Positions 1 through 5,451 of a stretch of DNA of 9,781 nt are shown piece by piece (within the stretch, counting starts at the first letter, position 1; every line of letters begins with the position of its first letter). The translations under genes were made by a program, and so were the position numbers. The notes under the pieces were generated by a model. It was not told the DNA's origin, searched no databases, and saw only the letters and a list, made by a program, of their open reading frames with translations. Source of the DNA: JBDRKN01 sp043813955 (GTDB lineage: Bacteria > Patescibacteriota > Patescibacteriia > Patescibacteriales > Patescibacteriaceae); contig JBDRKN010000028.1 of the NCBI GenBank assembly GCA_043813955.1, positions 1-9,781 on the forward strand, read 5' to 3'.

Positions 1-79
1 AAAGGTTAATTATTAGGAAAATAAATAAATTAGCAAAGATAAAAATTAACAAACCAATAGTGATTTTAGAGGGTTCCAA
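1..79 (-). CDS. Possible start of a membrane protein, cut by the window edge
   Basis: Reading leftward from a TTG at 79-77, the frame stays open to the window edge (26 codons). After a short polar start (MEPSK) it encodes an almost wholly hydrophobic stretch rich in Ile, Leu and Phe, as in a signal anchor or first membrane helix. An AAAGG Shine-Dalgarno-like site lies 5 bases before the TTG, and the gene would follow the pilin at 147-1343 on the same strand. Against it: TTG is a weak start, AT-rich DNA readily gives Ile/Phe-rich frames, and only the first residues can be seen. No function can be given. Confidence 0.3.
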   Translation of the reverse strand, partial: MEPSKITIGLLIFIFANLFIFLIINL

Positions 80-138
80 AGTTACCTTTATAAATCATTT
101 AACGAAGTAGCCATAGTTACCTTTTTAAATCATTTGAC
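76..138. repeat. Two copies of a 28-bp direct repeat, 35-bp period
   Basis: Unit 1 is 76-103 and unit 2 is 111-138; both begin CCA(A/T)AGTTACC and differ at three of 28 positions. They are separated by 7 unrelated bases, and no third copy is visible on either side. Read on the minus strand, each unit contains ATGATTTA, then AAAGG, then a start-like WTG five bases later, so it looks like a duplicated translation-initiation region. It lies just downstream of the first pilin gene. Confidence 0.75.
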
Positions 139-146
139 AGGAATCT

Positions 147-1343
147 TTAAATACATTCACTGCTTTCGCAGGTTTCTCCTGGCAGACAGTCTTCGCTGTC
201 ACGGCATTCTACGCAAATTCCATTCAAGCAATACGGCTTGCCTCCAGAAACTGTGTAATATACTTTTATCCTCATATGATCAACTCCTATTGTAGCTCCG
301 CCTACGCCTCCGCCAGTATCTCCAATCAATGCCACTCCAAAATTAGCGCTGTTAATATCAGCCGGCGTCCATGTTTCGCTCCATGTATCAGATGCCCCTC
401 CATAGCTAACATAAACATCAGGCTGGCTCTGATTAGGCCAACTTACTAATGATTTTTTATTCTCAGCACCTAACTCGCCCGTGCTTTTTATTATCCTAAC
501 TTCGCGGTCTTTAAATCCTACCGATTGCGAGCATGACCAAATTCCCCAAGATGTGGAAGGAACAAAAGCTATTTTCTCAATTTCCAATTCAATGCCATCA
601 ATATTAGCGCCATCTGGGATGCTAAAATTAAAATTGCTTGCTTTTAAATAATAGGTTGTAGCAGTATAGCTTGTAGCTTTTGACTTGGAATAAAGGCCGT
701 CATTGCTTGCTACATTTTCAGGAGATGTCTCTTCTCCGTCCCATGAATAATGGATAAGGCATGGCACGCTGCTGTCCTCTTGAATAGCAGAAGCAGGAGA
801 CATCCAATCTGTAACAACATCGCCACTAGAGCATATGCCACAAACTCCTACGCAACTGTCTCCGCATTCTCTTTCATAGCAATTAGGCTTGCAGGCTGTA
901 GTGCTTGGATTAGCCTTGTTGATTCCAGGGTTAATATTTCCCCTGCCATTGCCTAAACAATATGTTAATGAGTAGGAAACTCCTGTGTTGCTTAGTTCAT
1001 AAACATAATCAGTATCAGGATCACAATCTCCGTCATCATTTGGCAATGGATTTGAAGGTATGCTTGCTAAATAAATTTTTCCATTAGAAGCTATTGGCTC
1101 TCCTGGAGTTAAATTAGAAGGATAAACTCCATTATCCTTATGATACATTTCTAAGGCAGAATAAATTGCGCCAACATCATTAACTCTCTGCGTATCGCGT
1201 ATGCTTGCCCTGACACTGCCGATATAGACCATAGTTGATGCTGCCAATACCCCTATAATCACAATAACGGTTAAAATTTCGTGCAAAGAAAAACCTTTAC
1301 GGCTTTTTTTAACTTTACGCTTCATAGTTTTAAAATTAATCAT
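147..1343 (-). CDS. Pilin-like surface protein with Cys-rich and beta-sandwich modules
   Basis: This 398-residue protein has a class III (prepilin) signal: a basic leader, then G17|FSLHE with the conserved Glu at +5, then a hydrophobic helix to about residue 40. A prepilin peptidase should cleave after G17 and the product assemble through the helix in a pilus or pseudopilus. Residues 45-134 are a pilin head with YHKDNGVYP and a Cys pair (C107, C129) likely forming a disulfide loop. Residues 151-171 are a Cys-rich segment (CKPNC..ECG..C..VCGIC). Residues 178-364 resemble a beta-sandwich module ending in VDHMRIKVYY. Residues 370-397 are a second Cys-rich tail. The two Cys-rich pieces resemble short modules seen in exported bacterial proteins. 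The first 130 residues nearly match the gene at 1413-2894. The ATG at 1343 is preferred because both paralogs begin MINFKTMKRK and a -10 box lies just upstream; M7 is an alternative. Confidence 0.85.
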   Translation of the reverse strand: MINFKTMKRKVKKSRKGFSLHEILTVIVIIGVLAASTMVYIGSVRASIRDTQRVNDVGAIYSALEMYHKDNGVYPSNLTPGEPIASNGKIYLASIPSNPLPNDDGDCDPDTDYVYELSNTGVSYSLTYCLGNGRGNINPGINKANPSTTACKPNCYERECGDSCVGVCGICSSGDVVTDWMSPASAIQEDSSVPCLIHYSWDGEETSPENVASNDGLYSKSKATSYTATTYYLKASNFNFSIPDGANIDGIELEIEKIAFVPSTSWGIWSCSQSVGFKDREVRIIKSTGELGAENKKSLVSWPNQSQPDVYVSYGGASDTWSETWTPADINSANFGVALIGDTGGGVGGATIGVDHMRIKVYYTVSGGKPYCLNGICVECRDSEDCLPGETCESSECI

Positions 1344-1357
1344 AAAATATTGTTTTA

Positions 1358-1366
1358 ATTATAGCA
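1358..1366 (-). promoter_or_regulatory. Extended -10 promoter of the first pilin gene
   Basis: The minus strand reads TGCTATAAT, a perfect extended -10 (TGnTATAAT), ending 14 bases before the ATG at 1343. Transcription would begin about 7-8 bases before the ATG. There is no clear -35, as is usual for extended -10 promoters, and no Shine-Dalgarno site. It gives this gene its own promoter, separate from the paralog upstream. Confidence 0.6.
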
Positions 1367-1412
1367 TAAAAATGATAAAAACTATATAACCCTTGCATTT
1401 ATCAAAAGTTTG

Positions 1413-2894
1413 CTAATCGCATTCATATTTTTTAACAATAGCTTTGCCTCCAAAAGCATAATCAGCATAAGCTATATAAGGAGTGTTGCTGTCAATGGCA
1501 ATGGAAGGAAAATATGCCCCTCCCTCTGGGAACTCGCCAACCTCTTCCCAGCTTGAACCATTGTATTTCTTTACCATAACTTTAGAGCTAATATAAATAA
1601 CATAAGGAGTGCTATTATCAATGGCAAAAGAAGTTTGTTCAAATATTCCTTCAAAAAAATCATTGCCTACTTTTTCCCAAGACGAGCCATTGTATTTCTT
1701 AACTACTCCTTTGGAATCAATGGCATAAGGATTGTCAATATAAGAAACATGAGGAGTATTATTATTATCAAAAGCAATGGACGCGCGAGAAATAAAATCA
1801 TTAGAAAAATCCTCATTGCCTACTTTTTCCCAAGACAAACCATTGTATTTTTTCATAGTGCCTGTGCCGCTATCAGTATCAGCATAAGCAATATATGGCA
1901 CATTACTGTTATTAAAATCAATAGAAATAGAATTAATTGATTCTGTTAAACTACTATCACCTATTTTCTCCCAAGACGAACCATTATATTTCACAACAGT
2001 TGCCTTATCATTTTCATCCCTATAGGCAACATAAACAGTATTATTGCTGTCAATGGCAACAGATGGATATGAAATATTATTATCAATATCATTGCCTATT
2101 TTTTCCCAAGACGAACCGTTGTATTTCTTAACTATGCCGATTCCTATTCCATCATCATCGTCATATTGATAAACATAAGAAACATAGACAGTATTATTGC
2201 TATCAATGGCAATGGTTGGAAATCCAATATTATTATCAATATCATTGCCTATTTTTTCCCAAGACGAGCCATTGTATCCCATAACTACGCCATCGCTTGT
2301 CCAGTCATAATTAAAATCGCCATAAACAACATAAGGCGTATGATTGCTGTCAATAACAATTGATATTCCTGGGGCATAACTTTCTGAAAATCCTTGACTG
2401 TCATCCTCGTCAACAAACTGCCAATAACGATCACAAGGAAGAACTCCTGCGTCTGGACCTGCTGGTATTGCAACATGCTTGCCTTTGTCTATAGAATCAT
2501 TGCCCTTGCCAAGACAATATGATAATGAGTAAGAAACGCTATCACTGCTTGGCTCATAAACATAATCAGGATAGCAATCTTCATCATCCTTTGGCAATGG
2601 ATTTGAAGGTATGCTTGCTAAATAAACTTTTCCATTAGAAGATATAGGGTTTCCTGGGGTTAAGACAGTAGGATAAACTCCATTGTCTTTATGATACATT
2701 TCTAAGGCAGAATAAATTGCTCCGACATCGCTTACTCTCTGCGTATCGCGAGCGCTAGCCCTGACATTTCCTATAAAGACAAAAACAGCAGTGGATAATA
2801 ATCCAATAATAACAATAATGGTTAAAATTTCATGCAAAGTAAAACCTTTGCGATTTTTTTTAATTTTGCGCTTCATAGTTTTAAAATTAATCAT
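1413..2894 (-). CDS. Pilin-like protein with a predicted seven-bladed beta-propeller
   Basis: This 493-residue protein has a prepilin signal: basic leader, G17|FTLHE with Glu at +5, and a hydrophobic helix to about residue 40. Residues 45-130 form a pilin head with a Cys pair (C107, C127). A short linker follows, then residues 157-493 consist of seven units of 43-51 residues. Six carry NG(S/L)SWE(K/E)(I/V)G followed by a core like (I/F)AID(S/N)NNTPY(V/I)(A/S)Y and VVKKY. The first unit is a variant starting YWQFV. Unit length, strand-turn-strand pattern and the number seven fit a beta-propeller, probably a displayed adhesion or carbohydrate-binding head. The leader and head are almost the same as in the gene at 147-1343, so the two are tandem duplicates whose C-terminal parts differ completely. 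It stops with TAG. The propeller assignment is inferred from repeat form; ligand unknown. Confidence 0.85.
   Translation of the reverse strand: MINFKTMKRKIKKNRKGFTLHEILTIIVIIGLLSTAVFVFIGNVRASARDTQRVSDVGAIYSALEMYHKDNGVYPTVLTPGNPISSNGKVYLASIPSNPLPKDDEDCYPDYVYEPSSDSVSYSLSYCLGKGNDSIDKGKHVAIPAGPDAGVLPCDRYWQFVDEDDSQGFSESYAPGISIVIDSNHTPYVVYGDFNYDWTSDGVVMGYNGSSWEKIGNDIDNNIGFPTIAIDSNNTVYVSYVYQYDDDDGIGIGIVKKYNGSSWEKIGNDIDNNISYPSVAIDSNNTVYVAYRDENDKATVVKYNGSSWEKIGDSSLTESINSISIDFNNSNVPYIAYADTDSGTGTMKKYNGLSWEKVGNEDFSNDFISRASIAFDNNNTPHVSYIDNPYAIDSKGVVKKYNGSSWEKVGNDFFEGIFEQTSFAIDNSTPYVIYISSKVMVKKYNGSSWEEVGEFPEGGAYFPSIAIDSNTPYIAYADYAFGGKAIVKKYECD
1416..2426 (-). repeat. Seven tandem coding repeats of about 145 bp
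   Basis: This is the DNA behind the propeller part of the pilin at 1413-2894, residues 157-493. Unit lengths are about 51, 51, 45, 47, 51, 43 and 48 codons. The best-kept stretch encodes YNGSSWEKIG; on the plus strand it appears as TTTTTCCCAAGACGA or close variants. Units 2 and 3 are the most alike (both SSWEKIGNDIDNNI), a sign of more recent duplication or gene conversion. Such repeats can change unit number by slippage or recombination. Confidence 0.85.
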
Positions 2895-2902
2895 ATAATA
2901 AA

Positions 2903-2911
2903 ATTATAACA
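2903..2911 (-). promoter_or_regulatory. Extended -10 promoter of the propeller pilin gene
   Basis: The minus strand reads TGTTATAAT, matching TGnTATAAT, and ends 8 bases before the ATG at 2894. The predicted transcript start is only 1-2 bases before the start codon, so the mRNA is probably leaderless. The -35 region would fall inside the hairpin at 2913-2938. Confidence 0.6.
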
Positions 2912-2912
2912 T

Positions 2913-2938
2913 AAAAACAACAGTGATTAAACTGTTGT
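2913..2938 (-). terminator. Probable rho-independent terminator after the Fic gene
   Basis: ACAACAGT (2917-2924) and ACTGTTGT (2931-2938) form a perfect 8-bp stem with a 6-base loop. On the minus strand the stem is followed by TTTTAT. It lies 48 bases past the stop of the Fic gene at 2986. The stem is AT-rich and the T run short, so termination may be partial. It abuts the promoter of the next gene. Confidence 0.55.
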
Positions 2939-2985
2939 AAAATTTATGTACTCCACGTTCAATTAAGCCAGCCTAAGGAGCTTTC

Positions 2986-3903
2986 TTACTTTATCAAATC
3001 ATAACTTTGCAAAATAGCTTCACAAATAAAATCCTCTAATAAAATAGTATCTCCAGTTTTCTGAGCTTTGTTAAGATATGAATAATAGAATCTTTTATTT
3101 TCTTGTTTAATTATTGCTGGCGGTAAATTATATCTCATTAACATAACATGTATTAATAAACGTCCAATTCTACCATTGCCATCTGAAAAAGGATGAATCT
3201 GTTCAAAGCGTGCATGAATAGACGCAACTTGTTTAATTAAATCGTTCTCTTTCTTATTAATATCATTAATTAACTCTTTCATTAATTTCAAAATCTTTAA
3301 ATAATTGGCTGTTGGTATATTAGTCCCTACAATCCTGACTCCATGATTTCTATATCTACCAGCATCTTCCTTAATACCATTCATTAAAATACTATGTAAT
3401 TTTAAAATAAATTCTTCAGTTATTTTAAAATTAAGCTTTACTTGTTTAAATAAATAATTTAAGGCTGTTTGATGATTTTTAGCTTCTAAGTGTTCTATAA
3501 TATTCTTATTAGGAATAGAGACATTATCAAATAAAATATCCCCTGTCTCATCTTTAGTCAGAGTACTTCCTTCAATGCTATTAGAGTTATAGGTCAATGA
3601 TAGAACAAACTCATTATAGAGATCAGAACGTTTGATTATTAAATCAACAATATTACTATATTTTCTGCTCTTAACTTTTAATAGCTCTTTTTTGGCATCC
3701 AAGATATCATCAGGGATTTCTGTTTGCCCAGTATGTCTCTTATACAAACTATCAATTATCTCTTGATGTTTTTCACGAGGTACTGATTTATCATTTATCC
3801 AACTATTAAGCGTAGCAAAAGACACGCCTAATTGATCCGACAATTTGACCTGTGTTAAACCCGAAACTCTTTTTATAAATTGTAGTTTGGTTGATATTTT
3901 CAT
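2986..3903 (-). CDS. Fic-domain protein (probable AMP transferase) with N-terminal HTH
   Basis: This 305-residue protein joins two modules. Residues 5-55 form a Cro/CI-type helix-turn-helix (SDQLGVSFATLNSWIND), typical of DNA binding. Residues 95-300 are a Fic domain with the full catalytic motif HPFSDGNGRIGR at 237-248, including H237 and both arginines. Fic enzymes usually transfer AMP from ATP to a Ser, Thr or Tyr hydroxyl of a target protein. An inhibitory motif of the (S/T)xxxE(G/N) type is present N-terminal to the core (S107 to G112, SNSIEG), which makes it a self-inhibited class II Fic protein and explains why no separate antitoxin gene is needed. The HTH and the palindrome in its promoter suggest autorepression. 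It sits alone between the pilin genes and a tRNA. The target is unknown. The ATG at 3903 lies 8 bases behind a consensus -10. Confidence 0.9.
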   Translation of the reverse strand: MKISTKLQFIKRVSGLTQVKLSDQLGVSFATLNSWINDKSVPREKHQEIIDSLYKRHTGQTEIPDDILDAKKELLKVKSRKYSNIVDLIIKRSDLYNEFVLSLTYNSNSIEGSTLTKDETGDILFDNVSIPNKNIIEHLEAKNHQTALNYLFKQVKLNFKITEEFILKLHSILMNGIKEDAGRYRNHGVRIVGTNIPTANYLKILKLMKELINDINKKENDLIKQVASIHARFEQIHPFSDGNGRIGRLLIHVMLMRYNLPPAIIKQENKRFYYSYLNKAQKTGDTILLEDFICEAILQSYDLIK

Positions 3904-3911
3904 ATATAACC

Positions 3912-3940
3912 ATTATAGTAAACTTTATAAAGTTTGTCAA
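3912..3940 (-). promoter_or_regulatory. Consensus sigma-70 promoter of the Fic gene
   Basis: On the minus strand TTGACA (3940-3935) and TATAAT (3917-3912) are separated by exactly 17 bases, a perfect consensus. The predicted start point is 1-2 bases before the ATG at 3903, so the mRNA is probably leaderless. So strong a promoter for a self-regulated Fic gene implies it is normally held off by a repressor. Confidence 0.8.
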
Positions 3941-3963
3941 TATTTGAGGATTTTATAAAGTTT
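3920..3963. promoter_or_regulatory. Palindromic operator and second half-conserved copy at the Fic promoter
   Basis: AAACTTTATAAAGTTT at 3920-3935 is a perfect 16-bp palindrome that fills most of the spacer between -35 and -10. TTTATAAAGTTT occurs again at 3952-3963, upstream of the -35, with its start 28 bp from the first. A bound dimer at the first site would block RNA polymerase. The natural candidate is the HTH of the Fic protein itself. The role is inferred; the palindrome and repeat are seen directly. Confidence 0.65.
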
Positions 3964-3998
3964 TAAAATATAACATTATTTACAATTTAATTAACAAC

Positions 3999-4030
3999 AA
4001 AAAAACGCCCTTGAGCGCATAGCGAGGGCG
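3999..4030 (-). terminator. Rho-independent terminator of tRNA-Leu
   Basis: On the minus strand CGCCCT pairs with AGGGCG around an inner CGC/GCG stem, followed by seven Ts (plus-strand A run 3999-4005). It begins 30 bases past the tRNA 3' end. It also insulates the Fic promoter from tRNA transcription. Confidence 0.8.
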
Positions 4031-4059
4031 AGTTGGCTTTTGAGAGTAATCGTGTTATG

Positions 4060-4141
4060 TGCGGGCGGAGAGACTCGAACTCTCACGCTGTAAAGCACTA
4101 GCTCCTAAGGCTAGCGTGTCTGCCAGTTCCACCACGCCCGC
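4060..4141 (-). tRNA. tRNA-Leu, anticodon UAG
   Basis: The minus-strand sequence from 4141 to 4060 folds as an 82-base class II tRNA. The acceptor stem is GCGGGCG/CGCCCGC with discriminator A. The anticodon stem CTAGC/GCTAG encloses loop CTTAGGA, giving anticodon TAG, which reads CUN leucine codons. A short extra arm follows, then the T arm GAGAG-TTCGAGT-CTCTC. The 3' CCA is not encoded (ACA follows), so CCA must be added by nucleotidyltransferase. A promoter lies at 4180-4152 and a terminator at 4030-3999, so it is a single-gene unit. Confidence 0.95.
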
Positions 4142-4151
4142 AGATATTGAT

Positions 4152-4180
4152 ATTGTGCTGTAATTTTTCTTTAATGTCAA
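4152..4180 (-). promoter_or_regulatory. Promoter of tRNA-Leu
   Basis: The minus strand has a perfect TTGACA at 4180-4175 and, 17 bases on, CACAAT (4157-4152), a four-of-six -10 match. Transcription would begin a few bases before the mature 5' end at 4141. The -35 is one arm of the palindrome at 4175-4188. Confidence 0.55.
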
Positions 4181-4188
4181 TATTGACA
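4175..4188. promoter_or_regulatory. 14-bp palindrome of back-to-back -35 boxes
   Basis: TGTCAATATTGACA is a perfect palindrome made of two inverted TTGACA hexamers around TA; with 4171-4174 and 4189-4192 it extends to 22 bp with one mismatch. The left arm serves tRNA-Leu on the minus strand; the right arm faces the DHH-family gene on the plus strand. It may be two abutting -35 boxes or also a protein-binding site. Confidence 0.6.
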
Positions 4189-4240
4189 CTAATCATTTTT
4201 TGATTTACATTTACTCTCTTATGCGATAAAATAATATGAT
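4183..4240 (+). promoter_or_regulatory. Promoter region of the DHH-family gene
   Basis: TTGACA (4183-4188) is followed 17 bases later by TACATT (4206-4211), a four-of-six -10. A second candidate is TTTACT (4210-4215) with TAATAT (4232-4237), spacer 16, or the overlapping TATGAT (4235-4240), which would give a leader of roughly 10-15 bases before the ATG at 4257. The sequence does not decide between them. Confidence 0.4.
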
Positions 4241-4256
4241 GTAACTGTGGATAATT

Positions 4257-5393
4257 ATGCTAAACCAAACAGAACAAATTTTTACCCAAATTGACAAGGC
4301 AAAACAGCTTGCCGTAGTTTTTAACAAGCATTGGTTTGGCGACAGCGTAGCCTCAGCTTTGGCTATGTTTTTGTTTTTGCGCAAATTAGACAAAAAAACA
4401 ACAATTATTGCTGACCAGCCAAGTAATCCTACTTTTTCTTTTTTGCCAAGCTCAGATCAGATTCAGCACAGTTTAGATTCAAACAAACAATTTATTATTT
4501 CATTAAATACTGCTAATACTAATGTTTCGCAAGTCAAATACAAATTAGAAGATAACAAGCTTAATTTCATAATAACTCCTGAACAAGGAAACTTTAATGT
4601 TAATGATATAAGCGCTCAAGCGCTTGGCTTTGATTATGATTTGATAATTGCCATGAACAGCCCTGATTTGGATTCGCTCGGCTCAATCTATCAAAACAAT
4701 ACAGATTTTTTCTATAAAACTCCTATTATTAATTTAGACCATCAATCAGCTAATGAAAACTATGGACAGATTAATTTAGTAAATCTTAATTCTGTTGCTA
4801 CTTCAGAAATACTGTTTGACCTTTTGACTGAAAGAAAAAGCTTGATTGACGAAGATATTGCAACCTGTTTGCTAGCCGGCATTATTTCCCAGACCAAGAG
4901 CTTTAAAACAAATAATGTGACTCCGCAAGCTTTGCTTGCGGTTTCTGAACTAATTAATCTTGGAGCAAGAAGAGAAGAGATAGTTAATAATCTTTATCGC
5001 AGCAAAAATATTGGCGTGCTCCAGCTTTGGGGAAAAACTTTGGCAAAATTAAAAAGCAGCATGGATAACAAAATGATATGGTCAGTATTAATTCCTGAAG
5101 ACTTTAGCCAGACGCAAACACAGCCAAATGACTTAATTAACATTATTGACGAGCTGATTGTAAGCATTCCGCAGGCAATAATTATCATGCTTGTTGCTCA
5201 AACTTCTGATAATGAGCCTGCGCAAGCTATTATCTATTCAGTAAAAAACATTAACTGCCTCAGCTTGGTCAAAGAATTTAATCCTCAAGGGACTAAGCAT
5301 CTTGTCCGCATAGAACTTAATGAATCAGCTCAATCAGCTGCTGAAAAAATAAATGAACTCATAGAATCAAAGCTAAACAAGCTTGCCTTGTAA
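4257..5393 (+). CDS. DHH-family phosphoesterase-like protein with degraded active site
   Basis: This 378-residue protein has the layout of NrnA/RecJ-type DHH proteins: an N-terminal nucleotide-binding lobe, the DHH region, GI..T..F, and a DHHA1-like C-terminal lobe. Normal members use Mn-dependent chemistry to hydrolyse short oligonucleotides, pAp or cyclic dinucleotides. Here the landmarks are present but altered: the H.NPDGD loop reads N23..WFGD29 (His and first Asp lost), the motif II Asp is N134 (AMNSPDLDSLG), DHH is DHQ at 161-163, the Asp of GI.TDTGSF is Q212 (GIISQTKSF), and the C-terminal GGH is not visible (QGTKH at 344-348). Most metal ligands are gone although the frame is intact and the fold signature persists. 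It is therefore probably non-catalytic and may act in binding or scaffolding. No Shine-Dalgarno site precedes the ATG. It stands alone, divergent from tRNA-Leu. Confidence 0.75.
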   Translation: MLNQTEQIFTQIDKAKQLAVVFNKHWFGDSVASALAMFLFLRKLDKKTTIIADQPSNPTFSFLPSSDQIQHSLDSNKQFIISLNTANTNVSQVKYKLEDNKLNFIITPEQGNFNVNDISAQALGFDYDLIIAMNSPDLDSLGSIYQNNTDFFYKTPIINLDHQSANENYGQINLVNLNSVATSEILFDLLTERKSLIDEDIATCLLAGIISQTKSFKTNNVTPQALLAVSELINLGARREEIVNNLYRSKNIGVLQLWGKTLAKLKSSMDNKMIWSVLIPEDFSQTQTQPNDLINIIDELIVSIPQAIIIMLVAQTSDNEPAQAIIYSVKNINCLSLVKEFNPQGTKHLVRIELNESAQSAAEKINELIESKLNKLAL

Positions 5394-5396
5394 ATT

Positions 5397-5425
5397 TTGC
5401 TTATTTTAAAAAATTATTGTATAAT
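5397..5425 (+). promoter_or_regulatory. Promoter of the secreted wall-binding protein
   Basis: A perfect TATAAT (5420-5425) lies 17 bases past TTGCTT (5397-5402, three of six). Transcription would begin near 5432, giving a leader of about 20 bases without a clear Shine-Dalgarno site. The -35 begins just after the stop codon of the DHH-family gene, so this gene can be expressed separately. Confidence 0.6.
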
Positions 5426-5451
5426 ATAAGTAAGAAAATTAAATCAATAAT

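Noticed and set aside
76..138. Direct repeats as the edge of a CRISPR array
   Set aside because: Only two units with three differences and a 7-base gap, too short for spacers; no cas genes.
750..956. 68-codon plus-strand frame opposite the first pilin gene
   Set aside because: It is antisense to a well-supported gene, has no family likeness, and no promoter or ribosome-binding site; a shadow frame.
1373..1404. TGATAAA/TTTATCA inverted repeat between the two pilin genes as a terminator
   Set aside because: Only seven AT-rich pairs around an 18-base loop; too weak to call although Ts follow on the minus strand.
1635..2363. Several plus-strand frames with repeated YFFPR-like peptides
   Set aside because: They are the antisense reading of the propeller repeats; their repetition merely mirrors the minus-strand repeat units.
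3999..4141. tRNA-Leu as an attachment site of an integrated element
   Set aside because: No integrase gene and no second copy of the tRNA 3' end were seen in the window.
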